NCBI RefSeq assembly: GCF_017873815.1
Contig: NZ_JAGGKQ010000011.1
Span: 20,204 to 84,203, forward strand
Source: Halorubrum alkaliphilum
GTDB taxonomy: Archaea > Halobacteriota > Halobacteria > Halobacteriales > Haloferacaceae
Reading direction: 5' to 3'
Length of the DNA: 64,000 bases
A program made the position numbers and the translations under genes. Of this stretch, positions 45,876 to 55,218 are shown piece after piece (within the stretch, counting starts at the first letter, position 1; the number at the start of each line of letters is the position of its first letter). The notes below the pieces were generated by a model. That model was not told the origin of the DNA. It did no database searches and worked only from the letters and a program-made list of their open reading frames with translations.

Positions 45876-47987
45876 TCAGTCGTCCGTCGCGGCCGGTTCG
45901 CCGTCCGTGGCCTGGTGGCCTTCGTGGACGAGAGGGTTCGACGGACGGGGTGCCCGAACGTCGACCGCGCACTGCTTGAAGTTCGGCTCGTCGGACTCGG
46001 GGTCGACCGCCGGAAGCGTGAGAACGTTCACCGCCGGGTGGTGGATCGGTAGCCACAGAATTCCCTTCGGGACCCCGTCGTCCGGGTTGACGGCGACCGT
46101 GGCCGACCCTCGGCGGGAGGCGACGACGGTCTTCCCGCGGTCGAACGCCTCGATGTACTCCAGCGTCGTCTCGGGATGGATCCGTGCGAGGGGCGGGGCG
46201 TCCGTCCCGTCGCCGCGACTCCGCACGCCGGTGTTGTACGCGTCGGCCCGCCGACCGGTCGTCAGCGTCAACGGGTAGTCGTCGTCCGTCGGCTCGGCGA
46301 GACCGCCGTGGACGCCCGTGGAGAATCGTGCGCGACCCGACGACGTGGCGAACTCCCAGCCGTCGTCGTCGACGTAGCGATAGCCGCCCTCCTCGTCCGA
46401 TGCGGGTGCGGGCCAGCGAACCGCGAGCTCCGCGTCCAAGCGATCGTAGGAGATCCCGGAGAGGTCGGCGGCGGTCCCGGCAGTCAACTCACGAAGCTCG
46501 TCGAACGCCGCCCGCGGCGAGACCTCGGGTTCGGGAAACGCATCCGGGTCGATCTCGGCACCGATCGCGACGATGGCGTCGAGGTCCTGCTTGATCTTCG
46601 GCGAGGTCTCCGTCGCGGCGCGGACTCGCGAGACGCGCCGCTCCATGTTCGTGGCGGTCCCCTCGGACTCGCCCCACGTCGCCGCCGGCAGCACCACGTC
46701 CGCCAACTCGACCGTCTCGGTCCGGAAGGCGTCCTGCGCAACGAGGAATGTCTCGTCTAACGCCTCCCGAACGCGGTCGCCGTCGGGCATCCCCGCGACG
46801 GGGTTCGTCGCGACCGTCCAGCACACCTCCGGCGGGCCGTCGGCGATCGCGTCGACGATGCCGACCGGCCCCGGTCCCGGGTCGTCCGGGAGCCGATCGA
46901 CCGGGACGTTCCACGCCTCGGCCACCGTCTCCCGATGGTCGGGGTCCGTGAACTCGCGTTGCCCGGGCCACGTCCCCTTCGAGGAACAGACCCGCGTTCC
47001 CATCGAGTTCGCCTGTCCGGTCAGCGAGAACGGACCGCTCCCGGGGCTCAGGTTCCCCGTGGCTAAACAGAGATCGATGAGCGCCCGCGCCGTCGCCGTC
47101 CCTTGAACGCTCTGGTTGACGCCCATACCCCAGTAGAGGAGCGTCGGATCCGCGAACGCGTCGGCGACTCGCTCGACGGTCTCGACCGGGACGCCTGCCG
47201 TCTCGGCCGCATCCTCGACCGCCGGGAGCGACGCGACGGTTGCCTCGAACCCCTCCGTCGCCTCGGCGACGAACTCCCGGTCGACGCCACCGTCGTCGAC
47301 GACCTGCGTCAGCACGGCCCTGGCGAACGCCAGATCGGTGCCCGGGTCGAGTTGGACGTGATGATCGGCGTCGTCGACGGTCTCGCTTTCGACGGGGTCG
47401 ACGACGATCAGTTCGCCGTCGTCGGCCGCGCTGTCGGCGATCCAGCGGTACATCACGGGGTGTGCCACCGCCGGGTTCGCCCCCCAGATCACGTGCGTCC
47501 GGGCCTCGGGGATGTCCTCGTACGTCGGCGGCGGCGCGTCGCTTCCGAACGCCTGATAGTACGCCGTGACCGCCGAGGCCATACACAGCGTGGTGTTGGC
47601 GTCGTAGTATCGAGTCCCGAATCCGCCGCGCGCGAGTTTGCCGAGCGCGTACGCTGCCTCGTTCGTCTGCTGGCCGCTTCCCAACACTGCGACCCCGTCC
47701 CGGGTCTCGGCGAGAGCGTCCTCCATCCGCGAAACGACCGTTCCGATCGCGGTCTCCCAGTTGGTCGCGACGAGTTTGCCGTCCTCCCTGATAAGGGGCC
47801 GCGTCAGCCACTCCCCGTCGGGATCGGCGGTCTCATCGATGCCGCGCTGACAGGCGAGTCCCCGGTTGACCGGATGGTTCGCGTCGCCGCGCACCGTGTC
47901 GAGTCCGTAGTGGTTGGCGTACCCCTGTTGGAGGTGGCCACAACCCACCGCACACCGCATACACGTCGTCGGCGTCCACTCGGTCAT
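45876..47987 (-). CDS. nasA: Assimilatory nitrate reductase, molybdopterin subunit (paralogue 2)
   Basis: 703 aa from MTEWTPTTCMRCAVGCGHL; the frame is open 52 codons further, but that extension precedes the predicted transcript start. Cys9, Cys12, Cys16, Cys46 and Cys135 are at exactly the same positions as in paralogue 1, and long stretches are identical. It is therefore a tandem duplicate with both active sites intact. The C-terminal tail (VHEGHQATDGEPAATDD) differs. A minus-strand AATTATACC box near 48160 implies a leader of about 145 bases. Which copy carries the main flux cannot be told. Confidence 0.92.
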   Translation of the reverse strand: MTEWTPTTCMRCAVGCGHLQQGYANHYGLDTVRGDANHPVNRGLACQRGIDETADPDGEWLTRPLIREDGKLVATNWETAIGTVVSRMEDALAETRDGVAVLGSGQQTNEAAYALGKLARGGFGTRYYDANTTLCMASAVTAYYQAFGSDAPPPTYEDIPEARTHVIWGANPAVAHPVMYRWIADSAADDGELIVVDPVESETVDDADHHVQLDPGTDLAFARAVLTQVVDDGGVDREFVAEATEGFEATVASLPAVEDAAETAGVPVETVERVADAFADPTLLYWGMGVNQSVQGTATARALIDLCLATGNLSPGSGPFSLTGQANSMGTRVCSSKGTWPGQREFTDPDHRETVAEAWNVPVDRLPDDPGPGPVGIVDAIADGPPEVCWTVATNPVAGMPDGDRVREALDETFLVAQDAFRTETVELADVVLPAATWGESEGTATNMERRVSRVRAATETSPKIKQDLDAIVAIGAEIDPDAFPEPEVSPRAAFDELRELTAGTAADLSGISYDRLDAELAVRWPAPASDEEGGYRYVDDDGWEFATSSGRARFSTGVHGGLAEPTDDDYPLTLTTGRRADAYNTGVRSRGDGTDAPPLARIHPETTLEYIEAFDRGKTVVASRRGSATVAVNPDDGVPKGILWLPIHHPAVNVLTLPAVDPESDEPNFKQCAVDVRAPRPSNPLVHEGHQATDGEPAATDD

Positions 47988-48662
47988 CGGCGTCTCCCCG
48001 TCGTCCCGGCGACGGACCGTCCCGTCACGGAGACGCGGCTCGACCCCGGAACGGACGACGACGCCGCGGTTCCGACTCGTGGTTGGTCCGTGATGGTCGG
48101 TCCGAGCACGTGAGATCCCATCGGTTGATTTCTGAATCATCAATAGTGTATCGCAGGTATAATTGTTTTGATGAAGGTATTAATCGAGTATTAGAATACA
48201 TACGGTCAGTATGTGGCCGGCTTCTAAACAAACATGCGTGTGCTTCCGCGCGGGCGCCCCGTGTCCGCGTGGGCGACGCTCGGCGGTCGGCGGTCGGCGG
48301 GGCCTCGGTTCGTGAGCGACCAGTTCGTGAGCGATCGGCGGGACGCCGGTTCGCGAACCGACGTCGTCGGTCCGGAACCGCCACGATGTCGATCCGGGAA
48401 CCCCGACGACATCGATCCGTCGGTTGGCATTGTCAAGTTCTGACGCGCGGTTCTGCTACGAATATAATTTCACATTCTATCTAGTGTACTATATATTGCT
48501 CTCGGAACCGACTTCGCGATCGCAGTCTTATCGACCGTATTTTGTGATTTTATTAAAAGCAAACCATTTTATGCTATCCTGTGAATTTCTAGCCGAGATG
48601 ACCAACCGTTCGACCAGTATATACGCGGAACAATTCCGTTCCGACGAGGAGTGTGATCGCTG
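47988..48662. promoter_or_regulatory. Divergent control region between nasA and nirA
   Basis: 675 bases without a convincing gene. Minus strand: AATTATACC near 48160, likely promoter of the nasA run. Plus strand: CAGTATATACGC (about 48615-48626), which would start nirA with a leader of about 15 bases, and a further ACTATATATT near 48490. The middle (48230-48420) is GC-rich with short direct repeats such as CGGTCGG and GTTCGTGAGCGA. Confidence 0.5.
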
Positions 48663-50429
48663 ATGGCACACAAAAAAGAGGAGTGGAAGGAGGGGTTGTA
48701 CGGCGACGAAGTCCGCGAGAAGATCCTCGAGTTCGCCGAGACAGGCTGGGAGTCGATCCCAGAGGAGGAACGCGAGATGTGGTTCTCCCGGTTCAAATTC
48801 TGGGGGGTTTTCCACCAGCGGACCGGTCAGGAGAGCTACTTTATGATGCGGCTGACGAACGCCAACGGTCGCCTCCAACCCGGGCAGCTCCGCGCCATCG
48901 GCGAGGTCGCTCGCGACTACGCGGAAGGGCCCGTCGAAAACCCCGAGTTCGGCGACAGCTGGATCGATCTCACGACCCGACAGTCCGTCCAGCTTCACTG
49001 GATACGACTGGAAGATGTTCCAGAAATCTGGGAAAAACTGGAGGCCGTCGGCGTCACCACTCGATCCTCCGGTGGCGACACGATGCGGAACATCTCCGGC
49101 AGCCCGGTCGCCGGAAAGGACGCGAACGAGATCATCGACACGCTGCCACTGCTCGATCGGTTCCAAGAGGAGATCCGCGACGATAACGCGTTATGTAACA
49201 TGCCGCGGAAGTTCAACATCAGCATCAGCGGCACGCCGGAGGGCGGCGCACAGGACTCGCTCAACGACATCGGGCTCGAAGCCGCCCGGAAAGAGATCGA
49301 CGGCGAGGAGGTGTTGGGGTTCAACGTCCGCGTCGGCGGCGGTCTCGGCGGTCGCGAGCCCCGGGTCGCTCGCCCCCTCGACGTCTTCGTCACCCCCGAC
49401 GAGGCGTTCGAGGTCGTCCGCGGCTTCGTCGAGTTGTACCACGACCACGGCGACCGACAGGTGCGCTCGAAGAACCGCTCGCGCTTCTTCGTCGACGAAC
49501 ACGGCACCGACTGGATCCGGGAGCTGCTCGACGAGGAGTACGTCGACGCCGACCTCCGGACCGCCGGCGAGGACGTCCGCGGGGAGTACACGTACAACGC
49601 GGGTCGCCCGACGGAGGACGGAAAGATCGACTTCACCGGCGTCCACGAGCAGGCGGACGGCAGGCGGTACGTCGGGCTGAACGTCGCAGTCGGCCGACTG
49701 CCGGCCGCGGAGGCGATCGAACTCGCGGATCTGGCCGACGAGTACGGCTCCGGCGAGATCCGGCTCACGCGCCGGCAGAACCCGATCATCGTCGACGTCG
49801 ACCCCGAGCGCGTCGACGAGCTGCTCGCCGAGCCGCTGGTGGCGAAACACGACCCGGACCCGAACGCCCTCGTTCGCGGCGCGATGGCGTGTACGGGGAC
49901 GGAGTTCTGCTCGCTGGCGCTCGTCGAGACGAAGGCGCGGATGGCGGCGACCCTCCGCTGGCTCCGCGACAACGTCGACCTCCCCGACGACGTCGACCAG
50001 TTGAAGACCCACTTCTCGGGCTGTACGGCCGACTGCGGCCACGCGAACACGGCCGATATCGGCCTGCTCGGGATGCGTGCCCGCAAGGACGGCGAGATGG
50101 TCGAGGCGGTCGACATCGGGCTCGGCGGCGGCGTCGGCGAGGAGCCCTCGTTCGTCGACTACGTGACGCAGCGCGTCCCCGCCGACGAGGCCCCGGGCGC
50201 GATCAGGAACGTCCTCGAGGCGTTCGCCGAGCGCCGCGCGGACGGCCAGACGTTCCGCGAGTGGGTCGACGCGACCGACTCCGAAACGCTCGGCGAGCTG
50301 TGCGAGCCCGAGGAGACGAGCTACGTCGACCCGTGTCTCACCGACGCCAAGCAGTCGTGGTACCCGTTCGCGGAATCGGACGCGGAGTCGCCCGACGCGC
50401 AGACGGGGGTGGCATCGACCGATGACTGA
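48663..50429 (+). CDS. nirA: Ferredoxin-nitrite reductase (siroheme, 4Fe-4S)
   Basis: 588 aa. Two ferrodoxin-like halves each carry a nitrite/sulfite reductase repeat (FMMRLTNANGRLQPGQLRAIGEVA; RRYVGLNVAVGRLPAAEAIELAD in parts). Cluster and siroheme cysteines are in ACTGTEFCSLALVETK and HFSGCTADCGH, with the expected C-x5-C and C-x3-C spacing. It converts nitrite to ammonium with six electrons from ferredoxin. It is divergent from the nasA pair. A 36-codon frame, a Usp gene and a DUF6360-like gene follow with overlapping ends, so it is probably the first gene of that run. Confidence 0.95.
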   Translation: MAHKKEEWKEGLYGDEVREKILEFAETGWESIPEEEREMWFSRFKFWGVFHQRTGQESYFMMRLTNANGRLQPGQLRAIGEVARDYAEGPVENPEFGDSWIDLTTRQSVQLHWIRLEDVPEIWEKLEAVGVTTRSSGGDTMRNISGSPVAGKDANEIIDTLPLLDRFQEEIRDDNALCNMPRKFNISISGTPEGGAQDSLNDIGLEAARKEIDGEEVLGFNVRVGGGLGGREPRVARPLDVFVTPDEAFEVVRGFVELYHDHGDRQVRSKNRSRFFVDEHGTDWIRELLDEEYVDADLRTAGEDVRGEYTYNAGRPTEDGKIDFTGVHEQADGRRYVGLNVAVGRLPAAEAIELADLADEYGSGEIRLTRRQNPIIVDVDPERVDELLAEPLVAKHDPDPNALVRGAMACTGTEFCSLALVETKARMAATLRWLRDNVDLPDDVDQLKTHFSGCTADCGHANTADIGLLGMRARKDGEMVEAVDIGLGGGVGEEPSFVDYVTQRVPADEAPGAIRNVLEAFAERRADGQTFREWVDATDSETLGELCEPEETSYVDPCLTDAKQSWYPFAESDAESPDAQTGVASTDD

Positions 50430-50532
50430 GCGGGAGTCCGAAGCGACGACCGGGGTCACACTCGACGAGACCGCCCGAGAAAAGGCAGTTCAGCACGCGT
50501 CGGCCGACGTCGCTCCGGAGCTGTTCGAGTGA
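50422..50532 (+). CDS. Tiny coupled protein between nirA and usp
   Basis: 36 aa: MTERESEATTGVTLDETARE then KAVQHASADVAPELFE. Its ATG overlaps the nirA stop region and its TGA overlaps the ATG of the Usp gene (TGATG), so both junctions look translationally coupled. Composition is acidic and helix-friendly, as expected for a haloarchaeal protein. It may be an accessory peptide of nitrite reduction or only a coupling device. I do not recognise a family. Confidence 0.5.
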   Translation: MTERESEATTGVTLDETAREKAVQHASADVAPELFE

Positions 50533-50981
50533 TGTACGACGACGTTCTCTATCCGACCGACGGGAGCGAGGCGTCGATGGCAACGCTGCCACACGTCGTG
50601 AGTCAGGCGCACGCCTTCGACGCCCGGGTTCACGTCCTCTACGTCGTCAACACCACGTACGCGCGTGTCGGCGCGGGCGGCGGCACCAACGTCAACTCAC
50701 TCCGCGAGCGGGGCGAGGTGGTCCTCGACGAGTTGGCGGAACGCCTCCGTGGGGAGGACATCGACGTGGTCACGCGCACGCGGGAGGGCGACCCGCACCG
50801 GAAGATAACCGCGTACGCCGCCGACGAGACGGACATGATCGTCATGGGGACGCGAGGGCGCGGCGGGATCGAAAAGTACCTGCTCGGTAGCGTCACGGAA
50901 AAGGTCGTTCGAACGGCGGACGTGCCGGTGTTCACCGTTCGCACTCCCGAGTCGGATGAGCTCGCGAGCGACGACGGATGA
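50532..50981 (+). CDS. Universal stress protein (UspA family)
   Basis: 149 aa from the ATG at 50532 (a GTG lies one codon upstream). It begins MYDDVLYPTDGSEASMATLP and ends GTRGRGGIEKYLLGSVTEKVVRTADVPVFTVR in segments, carrying the G-x2-G-x9-G-S/T nucleotide-binding loop of ATP-binding Usp proteins. Its start is embedded in the stop of the tiny upstream frame and its end overlaps the next gene by 4 bases. The nitrate context suggests it responds to nitrogen or redox state; this is inference. Confidence 0.92.
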   Translation: MYDDVLYPTDGSEASMATLPHVVSQAHAFDARVHVLYVVNTTYARVGAGGGTNVNSLRERGEVVLDELAERLRGEDIDVVTRTREGDPHRKITAYAADETDMIVMGTRGRGGIEKYLLGSVTEKVVRTADVPVFTVRTPESDELASDDG

Positions 50982-51307
50982 CCGAGCGAGTCAGCTCCGT
51001 CACCGCGTACACGACGCTTGATTTCGTCGACGCCGAGGCGATCGGACACGAGTGGCGCGACTCCACCTCCGGTGTCGTGGACGTCTCCTCGCCGACCGAG
51101 CCGACCGCGACCGACCCCGTCGAGCTACGGATCGAACTCGACATCGTCGACTCCGATCACCTCCCGACTCACGCCGACCGCGTCGACCTCACCCCCGATC
51201 AGGCGCGGACGGTCGCCGCGGAGTTGCTCGACGCGGCCGACCGGATCGACGAGGCGGACGGCGATGAACCCGTGGACGCCGACGAAGACGACCCCACCGA
51301 ACGGTGA
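50978..51307 (+). CDS. Conserved haloarchaeal protein, probably DUF6360
   Basis: 109 aa, acidic. It begins MTERVSSVTAYTTLDFVDAE, continues EWRDSTSGVVDVS and VELRIELDIVDSD, then LTPDQARTVAAELLDAADRIDEADG, ending in an acidic tail. I recall the family as DUF6360, often next to Usp genes in haloarchaea. It has a 4-base overlap with the Usp gene. Function unknown. Confidence 0.78.
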   Translation: MTERVSSVTAYTTLDFVDAEAIGHEWRDSTSGVVDVSSPTEPTATDPVELRIELDIVDSDHLPTHADRVDLTPDQARTVAAELLDAADRIDEADGDEPVDADEDDPTER

Positions 51308-51341
51308 CGACGAAGCGGATCGGCGGGGTGAACCGATCGCC

Positions 51342-52466
51342 TCAGTCGTCCGCAGCCGGCGTCTCGGATTCCGCCTCGGCACCCACGTCCTCTCGCGGGC
51401 CGCCCGCGTGACCCTCGTGGGCGACGGCGGTCGCGAGCAGATCCGGAGGGATGGCGGGAACGTCCGCCTCCGTGACGGGGCCGTCCCGGTCGATCGCCGC
51501 CGTCGAGCGCGGGAACTCCCGGATCTCCTTGTGGATCGCGAGTCCGGCCTTCGCGCCCTGTCCCATCGCCACCGGGATCTGGTTGTGGCCGGGCGTCACG
51601 TCACCGACCGCGAACACGCCGTCGGCGCTCGTGCGACCGTGGTCGTCGACGTCGATCCGGCCGTCCTCGGTGAGTTCGCAGCCGAGCGACTCGGCCAGCG
51701 CGGTGTTGTACTCCGATCCGTACATCGCGAACCCGCCGCGGTACTCCCGGCGGGTGCCGTCGGCGAACGCCAGTGCCTCCAGCCAGCCGGTGTCGGGGTC
51801 GTTGTCGACGCCAGTTACGTCCTCGTCAACCACGTCAACCGGGTGTGCGTCGAGCTGTGCCGCCGTTTCGTCGCTCCACGTCGGCTCCGCGCCGCGGGTC
51901 AACAGGTCCACGTCGTCGGTGACGTTGAGCATGATCATCGCGACGTGGGCGGCGGCCTCGCCGTGACCCATCACGTACACGGGCTCGTCGACGAACATGT
52001 ACGCGTCACAGTGGAGACAGTAGTGAAGCCCCTTTCCGGTCCGCGGCAGCGGCGGGTCGGGCCGTTTGTCGGAGAATCCCGTCGCGAGCACGACGCGGTC
52101 CGCGAGGTACGCGTCGTCGCCGGCGACGAGCCTGAAGCGACCGTCCGCGCCGTCCTCATCGTCCGCTCCGTCCAGGCCGTCCGCCGCGTTGTCGACGCGC
52201 TCGATCGACTCGACGAAGCCGCGCTCGAAGTCGCCGCCGTAGGCGGCCACCTGATCGCGGGCGGTCGCGAGGAACTCGTTGCCGGAGACGTCCTCGGTGA
52301 CGCCGATCACGTTGTGGGTGTCCGCCATCATCGCCGCGCGCCCGCCCCCACGGTCGATCAGGACGGTCTCGTGGCCGAGTCGCGCGCCGTACAGCGCGGT
52401 CGTCAGCCCGGCCGGCCCGCCGCCCACGACCGCGATCTCGTATGCCGCCTCATCGGACTCGCTCAT
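51342..52466 (-). CDS. Thioredoxin-reductase-like FAD-dependent oxidoreductase
   Basis: 374 aa. The FAD-binding Rossmann start is IAVVGGGPAGLTTALYGARLG. The redox-active-like pair is in HYCLHCDAY (about 148-156), in the place of the CATC motif of bacterial thioredoxin reductase. The second nucleotide site reads VYVMGHGEAAAHVAM, with GHGEAA instead of GGGxxA. The C-terminal FAD motif is GVFAVGDVTPGHNQIPVAMGQG. The last about 50 residues are an acidic tail not found in classical TrxB. It may reduce thioredoxin or a ferredoxin-linked partner. A GATTTAACCC box is centred about 28 bases upstream. Confidence 0.88.
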   Translation of the reverse strand: MSESDEAAYEIAVVGGGPAGLTTALYGARLGHETVLIDRGGGRAAMMADTHNVIGVTEDVSGNEFLATARDQVAAYGGDFERGFVESIERVDNAADGLDGADDEDGADGRFRLVAGDDAYLADRVVLATGFSDKRPDPPLPRTGKGLHYCLHCDAYMFVDEPVYVMGHGEAAAHVAMIMLNVTDDVDLLTRGAEPTWSDETAAQLDAHPVDVVDEDVTGVDNDPDTGWLEALAFADGTRREYRGGFAMYGSEYNTALAESLGCELTEDGRIDVDDHGRTSADGVFAVGDVTPGHNQIPVAMGQGAKAGLAIHKEIREFPRSTAAIDRDGPVTEADVPAIPPDLLATAVAHEGHAGGPREDVGAEAESETPAADD

Positions 52467-52622
52467 TACCGGATCACACGAGTCGGATCGGGTTAAATCC
52501 CGCCGTGGTGTGCGTGCCGATCGACCGACCGAGGATCGACCGACCGAGGATCGGCTGACCGGCGCGCCGTGCCCGACCGGTCTCCCGGAAGTTTATGCCG
52601 GGGTGGTCCCTCCGGACCGATA

Positions 52623-52943
52623 ATGTCGCCGCCGCTCGTCGCCGCGGTCGTCCTCCTCGTCGTCGGCATCGTCGCCGACGTCTGGTCGACGCACCTCGCG
52701 ATCACGAGCGGCGAGTTCGTCGAGGGATCCCCGGTCGGCAGGGCCCTTATCAGTCGACTCGGCCCGATCCGCGGAATGTTGGCGACGAAGGCGCTCGGGA
52801 TGGTCGTCATCGGGGTTCCCGTCGCGGTCGCGGGCGGCTCCCGCCGGCTCGTCGCGACGCTGATGTGTGGCGGCGTCGGCCTCCTCTCGCTCGCCGCGGC
52901 CGCCCGGAACCTGCTTCTCGTGGCCGGCCGCTGGCCGTGGTGA
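52623..52943 (+). CDS. Small membrane protein, DUF5658-like
   Basis: 106 aa with three to four membrane helices (about 4-22, 45-65, 75-100). The first helix contains DVWSTHLAITSGEFVEGSPV, reminiscent of the D-x-x-T motif in DUF5658-type proteins. GTTTATGCC is centred about 29 bases before the ATG. It precedes an S9 peptidase gene by 88 bases. Function unknown. Confidence 0.75.
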   Translation: MSPPLVAAVVLLVVGIVADVWSTHLAITSGEFVEGSPVGRALISRLGPIRGMLATKALGMVVIGVPVAVAGGSRRLVATLMCGGVGLLSLAAAARNLLLVAGRWPW

Positions 52944-53031
52944 GACGGAGTCGAGAGGCCCACTGCGAGTTCCCCCCGGCGACGACGCCCGGAACCACAG
53001 TGGTTTTCGCCCGGCAGTGAGACGAGAACCC

Positions 53032-55164
53032 ATGTCATCGCTGGACGAGGGACGCGAGCCGCCGGAGACGCGACGCGAGGTCGTCACGGAGACCCTCCAC
53101 GGGGTCGAGGTCGACGACCCGTATCGCTGGTTGGAGGGCGACGACGACGCGGTCTCGGCGTGGGTCGACCGGCAGAACGAGTACGCCGACGCCCACCTCG
53201 AAACCGCGACGAGCGACCGGCTCCGCCCACGATTCGAGTCGCTGGCGGCGGTGGCCGACTACGGCCCGGTCGTCGTCCGCGAGGACCGCTACTTTACGAC
53301 GGTCCGCGATCCGACAGACGACCACGCACGACTGGAGGTCCGCGCCGAACCCGACGGCGAGGGGACCGTCCTCGTCGACCCGAACGCGTGGCCCGGCAAC
53401 GACCCCGAGAGCGACGCACCGCCGAGATCGATGGGCTGGTTCGCCGCCGCCCACGACGGGGACCACGTCGCCGTCGGCGTCACGGAGGGCGGCGACGAGA
53501 ACTACGACATCCACGTGCTGCCGGTTCCCGATCCCGAGTCGATCGGAACGGCCGAGCGCGACGGCGACGGGACCGATCCGGTCGCCGTCCTCGAACGCCG
53601 CGGCCGCGTCAACGCCAATAGCTTCGCGTGGGGGGCGGACGGCGGCGGGTTCCACTACGTCGCCACCGGCGAGGCCGACGACGGCGCACAGATGGACAAG
53701 GCGATCCGTCGCTACCGCCTCGACGAGGACGGGGAGACGACCCTGTTCGAGCACGACGACCGGCACGTCTGGCCCGGGCTGACGGTCGACCCCGAGAGTG
53801 GGCTCCTCGCGATCGCCTTCTCGGAAATGGTCGGCGGGACGGAGTGGTACGTCCACGTCGACGGCGAGCGCCGACCCGTCCTGATCGACACCGACGCGGA
53901 AACGTCGGTTCGGTTCCACGACGGGACCGCGTTCCTCCACACGGACCACGACGCGCCGCGGAACCGCCTGCTCGCCTGTTCCGTCGAGCGATTCCGCGAG
54001 GGCGACCTCTCCTTCGAGGAGTGCCGCGAGGTCCTCCCGGAGCGCGAGTCGATCCTCCAGTCGGCGGTGCCCGCGGGCGACCGGCTCGTCGTCCACACGC
54101 AACAGGACGCCCACTCGCGGCTGGCGGTCCACGACCGCGATGGCACACACCGGCGGGATCTCCATCTCCCCGAGTACGCGACGGTCACGTGGACCACTGC
54201 CGCCCGCGACGAGCCGGAGGCCTTCTACGGCGTCACGGGGTTCGACCGGCCCCCGGCCGTGACTCGCGTCGACCTCGACGCCGAGCGGGAGGGGAGCGAG
54301 GTGCTCTCGACCGTCGACGTGGACGTTCCGGACGACCTCGTCGTCGAGCAGGCGGTCGTCGAGTCGACCGACGGCGCTGAGGTCCCCGTCTTCGTCTGCC
54401 ACCGCGAGGACGTGGAGCGGGATGGATCCGGCCCTCGGCCCGCCATACTGTACGGCTACGGCGGCTTCCGTAACAGCGTTACCCCGTCGTTCGGGCGGTT
54501 TCGGCTCCCGTTCCTCGCGGACGGCGGCGTCTACGCGCTCGTCTGTGCGCGCGGCGGCTACGAGTACGGCGAGTCGTGGCACGAGGACGGCATGCTGTCG
54601 AACAAACAGCACACGTTCGACGACTTCATCGCGGCCGGCGAGTGGCTCGTCGCGGAGGGGTACACCGACACCGACCGTCTGGGAGTCGCCGGCGGGTCGA
54701 ACGGCGGACTCTCGGTGGGGGCGGTGCTCACCCAGCGACCCGACCTGTTCGGGGCGGCCCAGTGTGAGGTGCCGCTCTTGGACATGCTCCGGTTCCACCG
54801 ATTCCTGCTCGGCGAGTCGTGGACGACGGAGTACGGCCATCCCGAAGCGGATCCGGAAGCATTCGAGTACATCCGCGAGTACTCGCCGTACCACAACATC
54901 GAGGCGGGCGTCGAGTACCCGCCCGTTCTGTTCCGGACCGCCGCGAGCGACACCCGCGTCCACCCGTCTCACGCCCGCAAGACGGCCGCGCGGATGCAAG
55001 CGGACGCGGAGGGCGGCCCGTTCCTGCTCCGGACGAAATCGGACACCGGCCACGGCGTCGGCCGACCGAAGTCGATGATCGTCGACGAGCAGGTCGACGG
55101 CTGGACGTTCCTCTACGACGCGCTGGGGGTCGGAGACGGCACGCCGTCCGAGAATTCCTCATGA
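53032..55164 (+). CDS. Prolyl oligopeptidase-family serine peptidase (S9A)
   Basis: 710 aa from MSSLDEGREPPETRREVVTE; earlier in-frame codons belong to the previous gene region. The start VEVDDPYRWLEGDDD is the S9A hallmark, followed by a seven-bladed propeller (about 75-430). The alpha/beta hydrolase domain has the Ser in GVAGGSNGGLSVG (about 555), an Asp in TAASDTRVHPSHA (about 640) and the His in SDTGHGVGRP (about 673). It cuts peptides, often after proline, with access limited by the propeller to short substrates. No signal peptide, so cytoplasmic. Confidence 0.93.
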   Translation: MSSLDEGREPPETRREVVTETLHGVEVDDPYRWLEGDDDAVSAWVDRQNEYADAHLETATSDRLRPRFESLAAVADYGPVVVREDRYFTTVRDPTDDHARLEVRAEPDGEGTVLVDPNAWPGNDPESDAPPRSMGWFAAAHDGDHVAVGVTEGGDENYDIHVLPVPDPESIGTAERDGDGTDPVAVLERRGRVNANSFAWGADGGGFHYVATGEADDGAQMDKAIRRYRLDEDGETTLFEHDDRHVWPGLTVDPESGLLAIAFSEMVGGTEWYVHVDGERRPVLIDTDAETSVRFHDGTAFLHTDHDAPRNRLLACSVERFREGDLSFEECREVLPERESILQSAVPAGDRLVVHTQQDAHSRLAVHDRDGTHRRDLHLPEYATVTWTTAARDEPEAFYGVTGFDRPPAVTRVDLDAEREGSEVLSTVDVDVPDDLVVEQAVVESTDGAEVPVFVCHREDVERDGSGPRPAILYGYGGFRNSVTPSFGRFRLPFLADGGVYALVCARGGYEYGESWHEDGMLSNKQHTFDDFIAAGEWLVAEGYTDTDRLGVAGGSNGGLSVGAVLTQRPDLFGAAQCEVPLLDMLRFHRFLLGESWTTEYGHPEADPEAFEYIREYSPYHNIEAGVEYPPVLFRTAASDTRVHPSHARKTAARMQADAEGGPFLLRTKSDTGHGVGRPKSMIVDEQVDGWTFLYDALGVGDGTPSENSS

Positions 55165-55218
55165 GTAAACCAACAGCAAACAAATGAGTACAGACCGATC
55201 ATCTCGTCGGGGAATCAA

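Noticed and set aside
47988..48143. 52-codon N-terminal extension of the second nasA
   Set aside because: The extension is Arg-rich, family proteins start at MTEWTPTTCMRC, and the likely transcript start lies inside the extension.
48424..48663. Plus-strand frame of 79 codons upstream of nirA
   Set aside because: The composition is hydrophobic and polar without a pattern, it ends at the nirA start, and a TATA box for nirA lies inside it.
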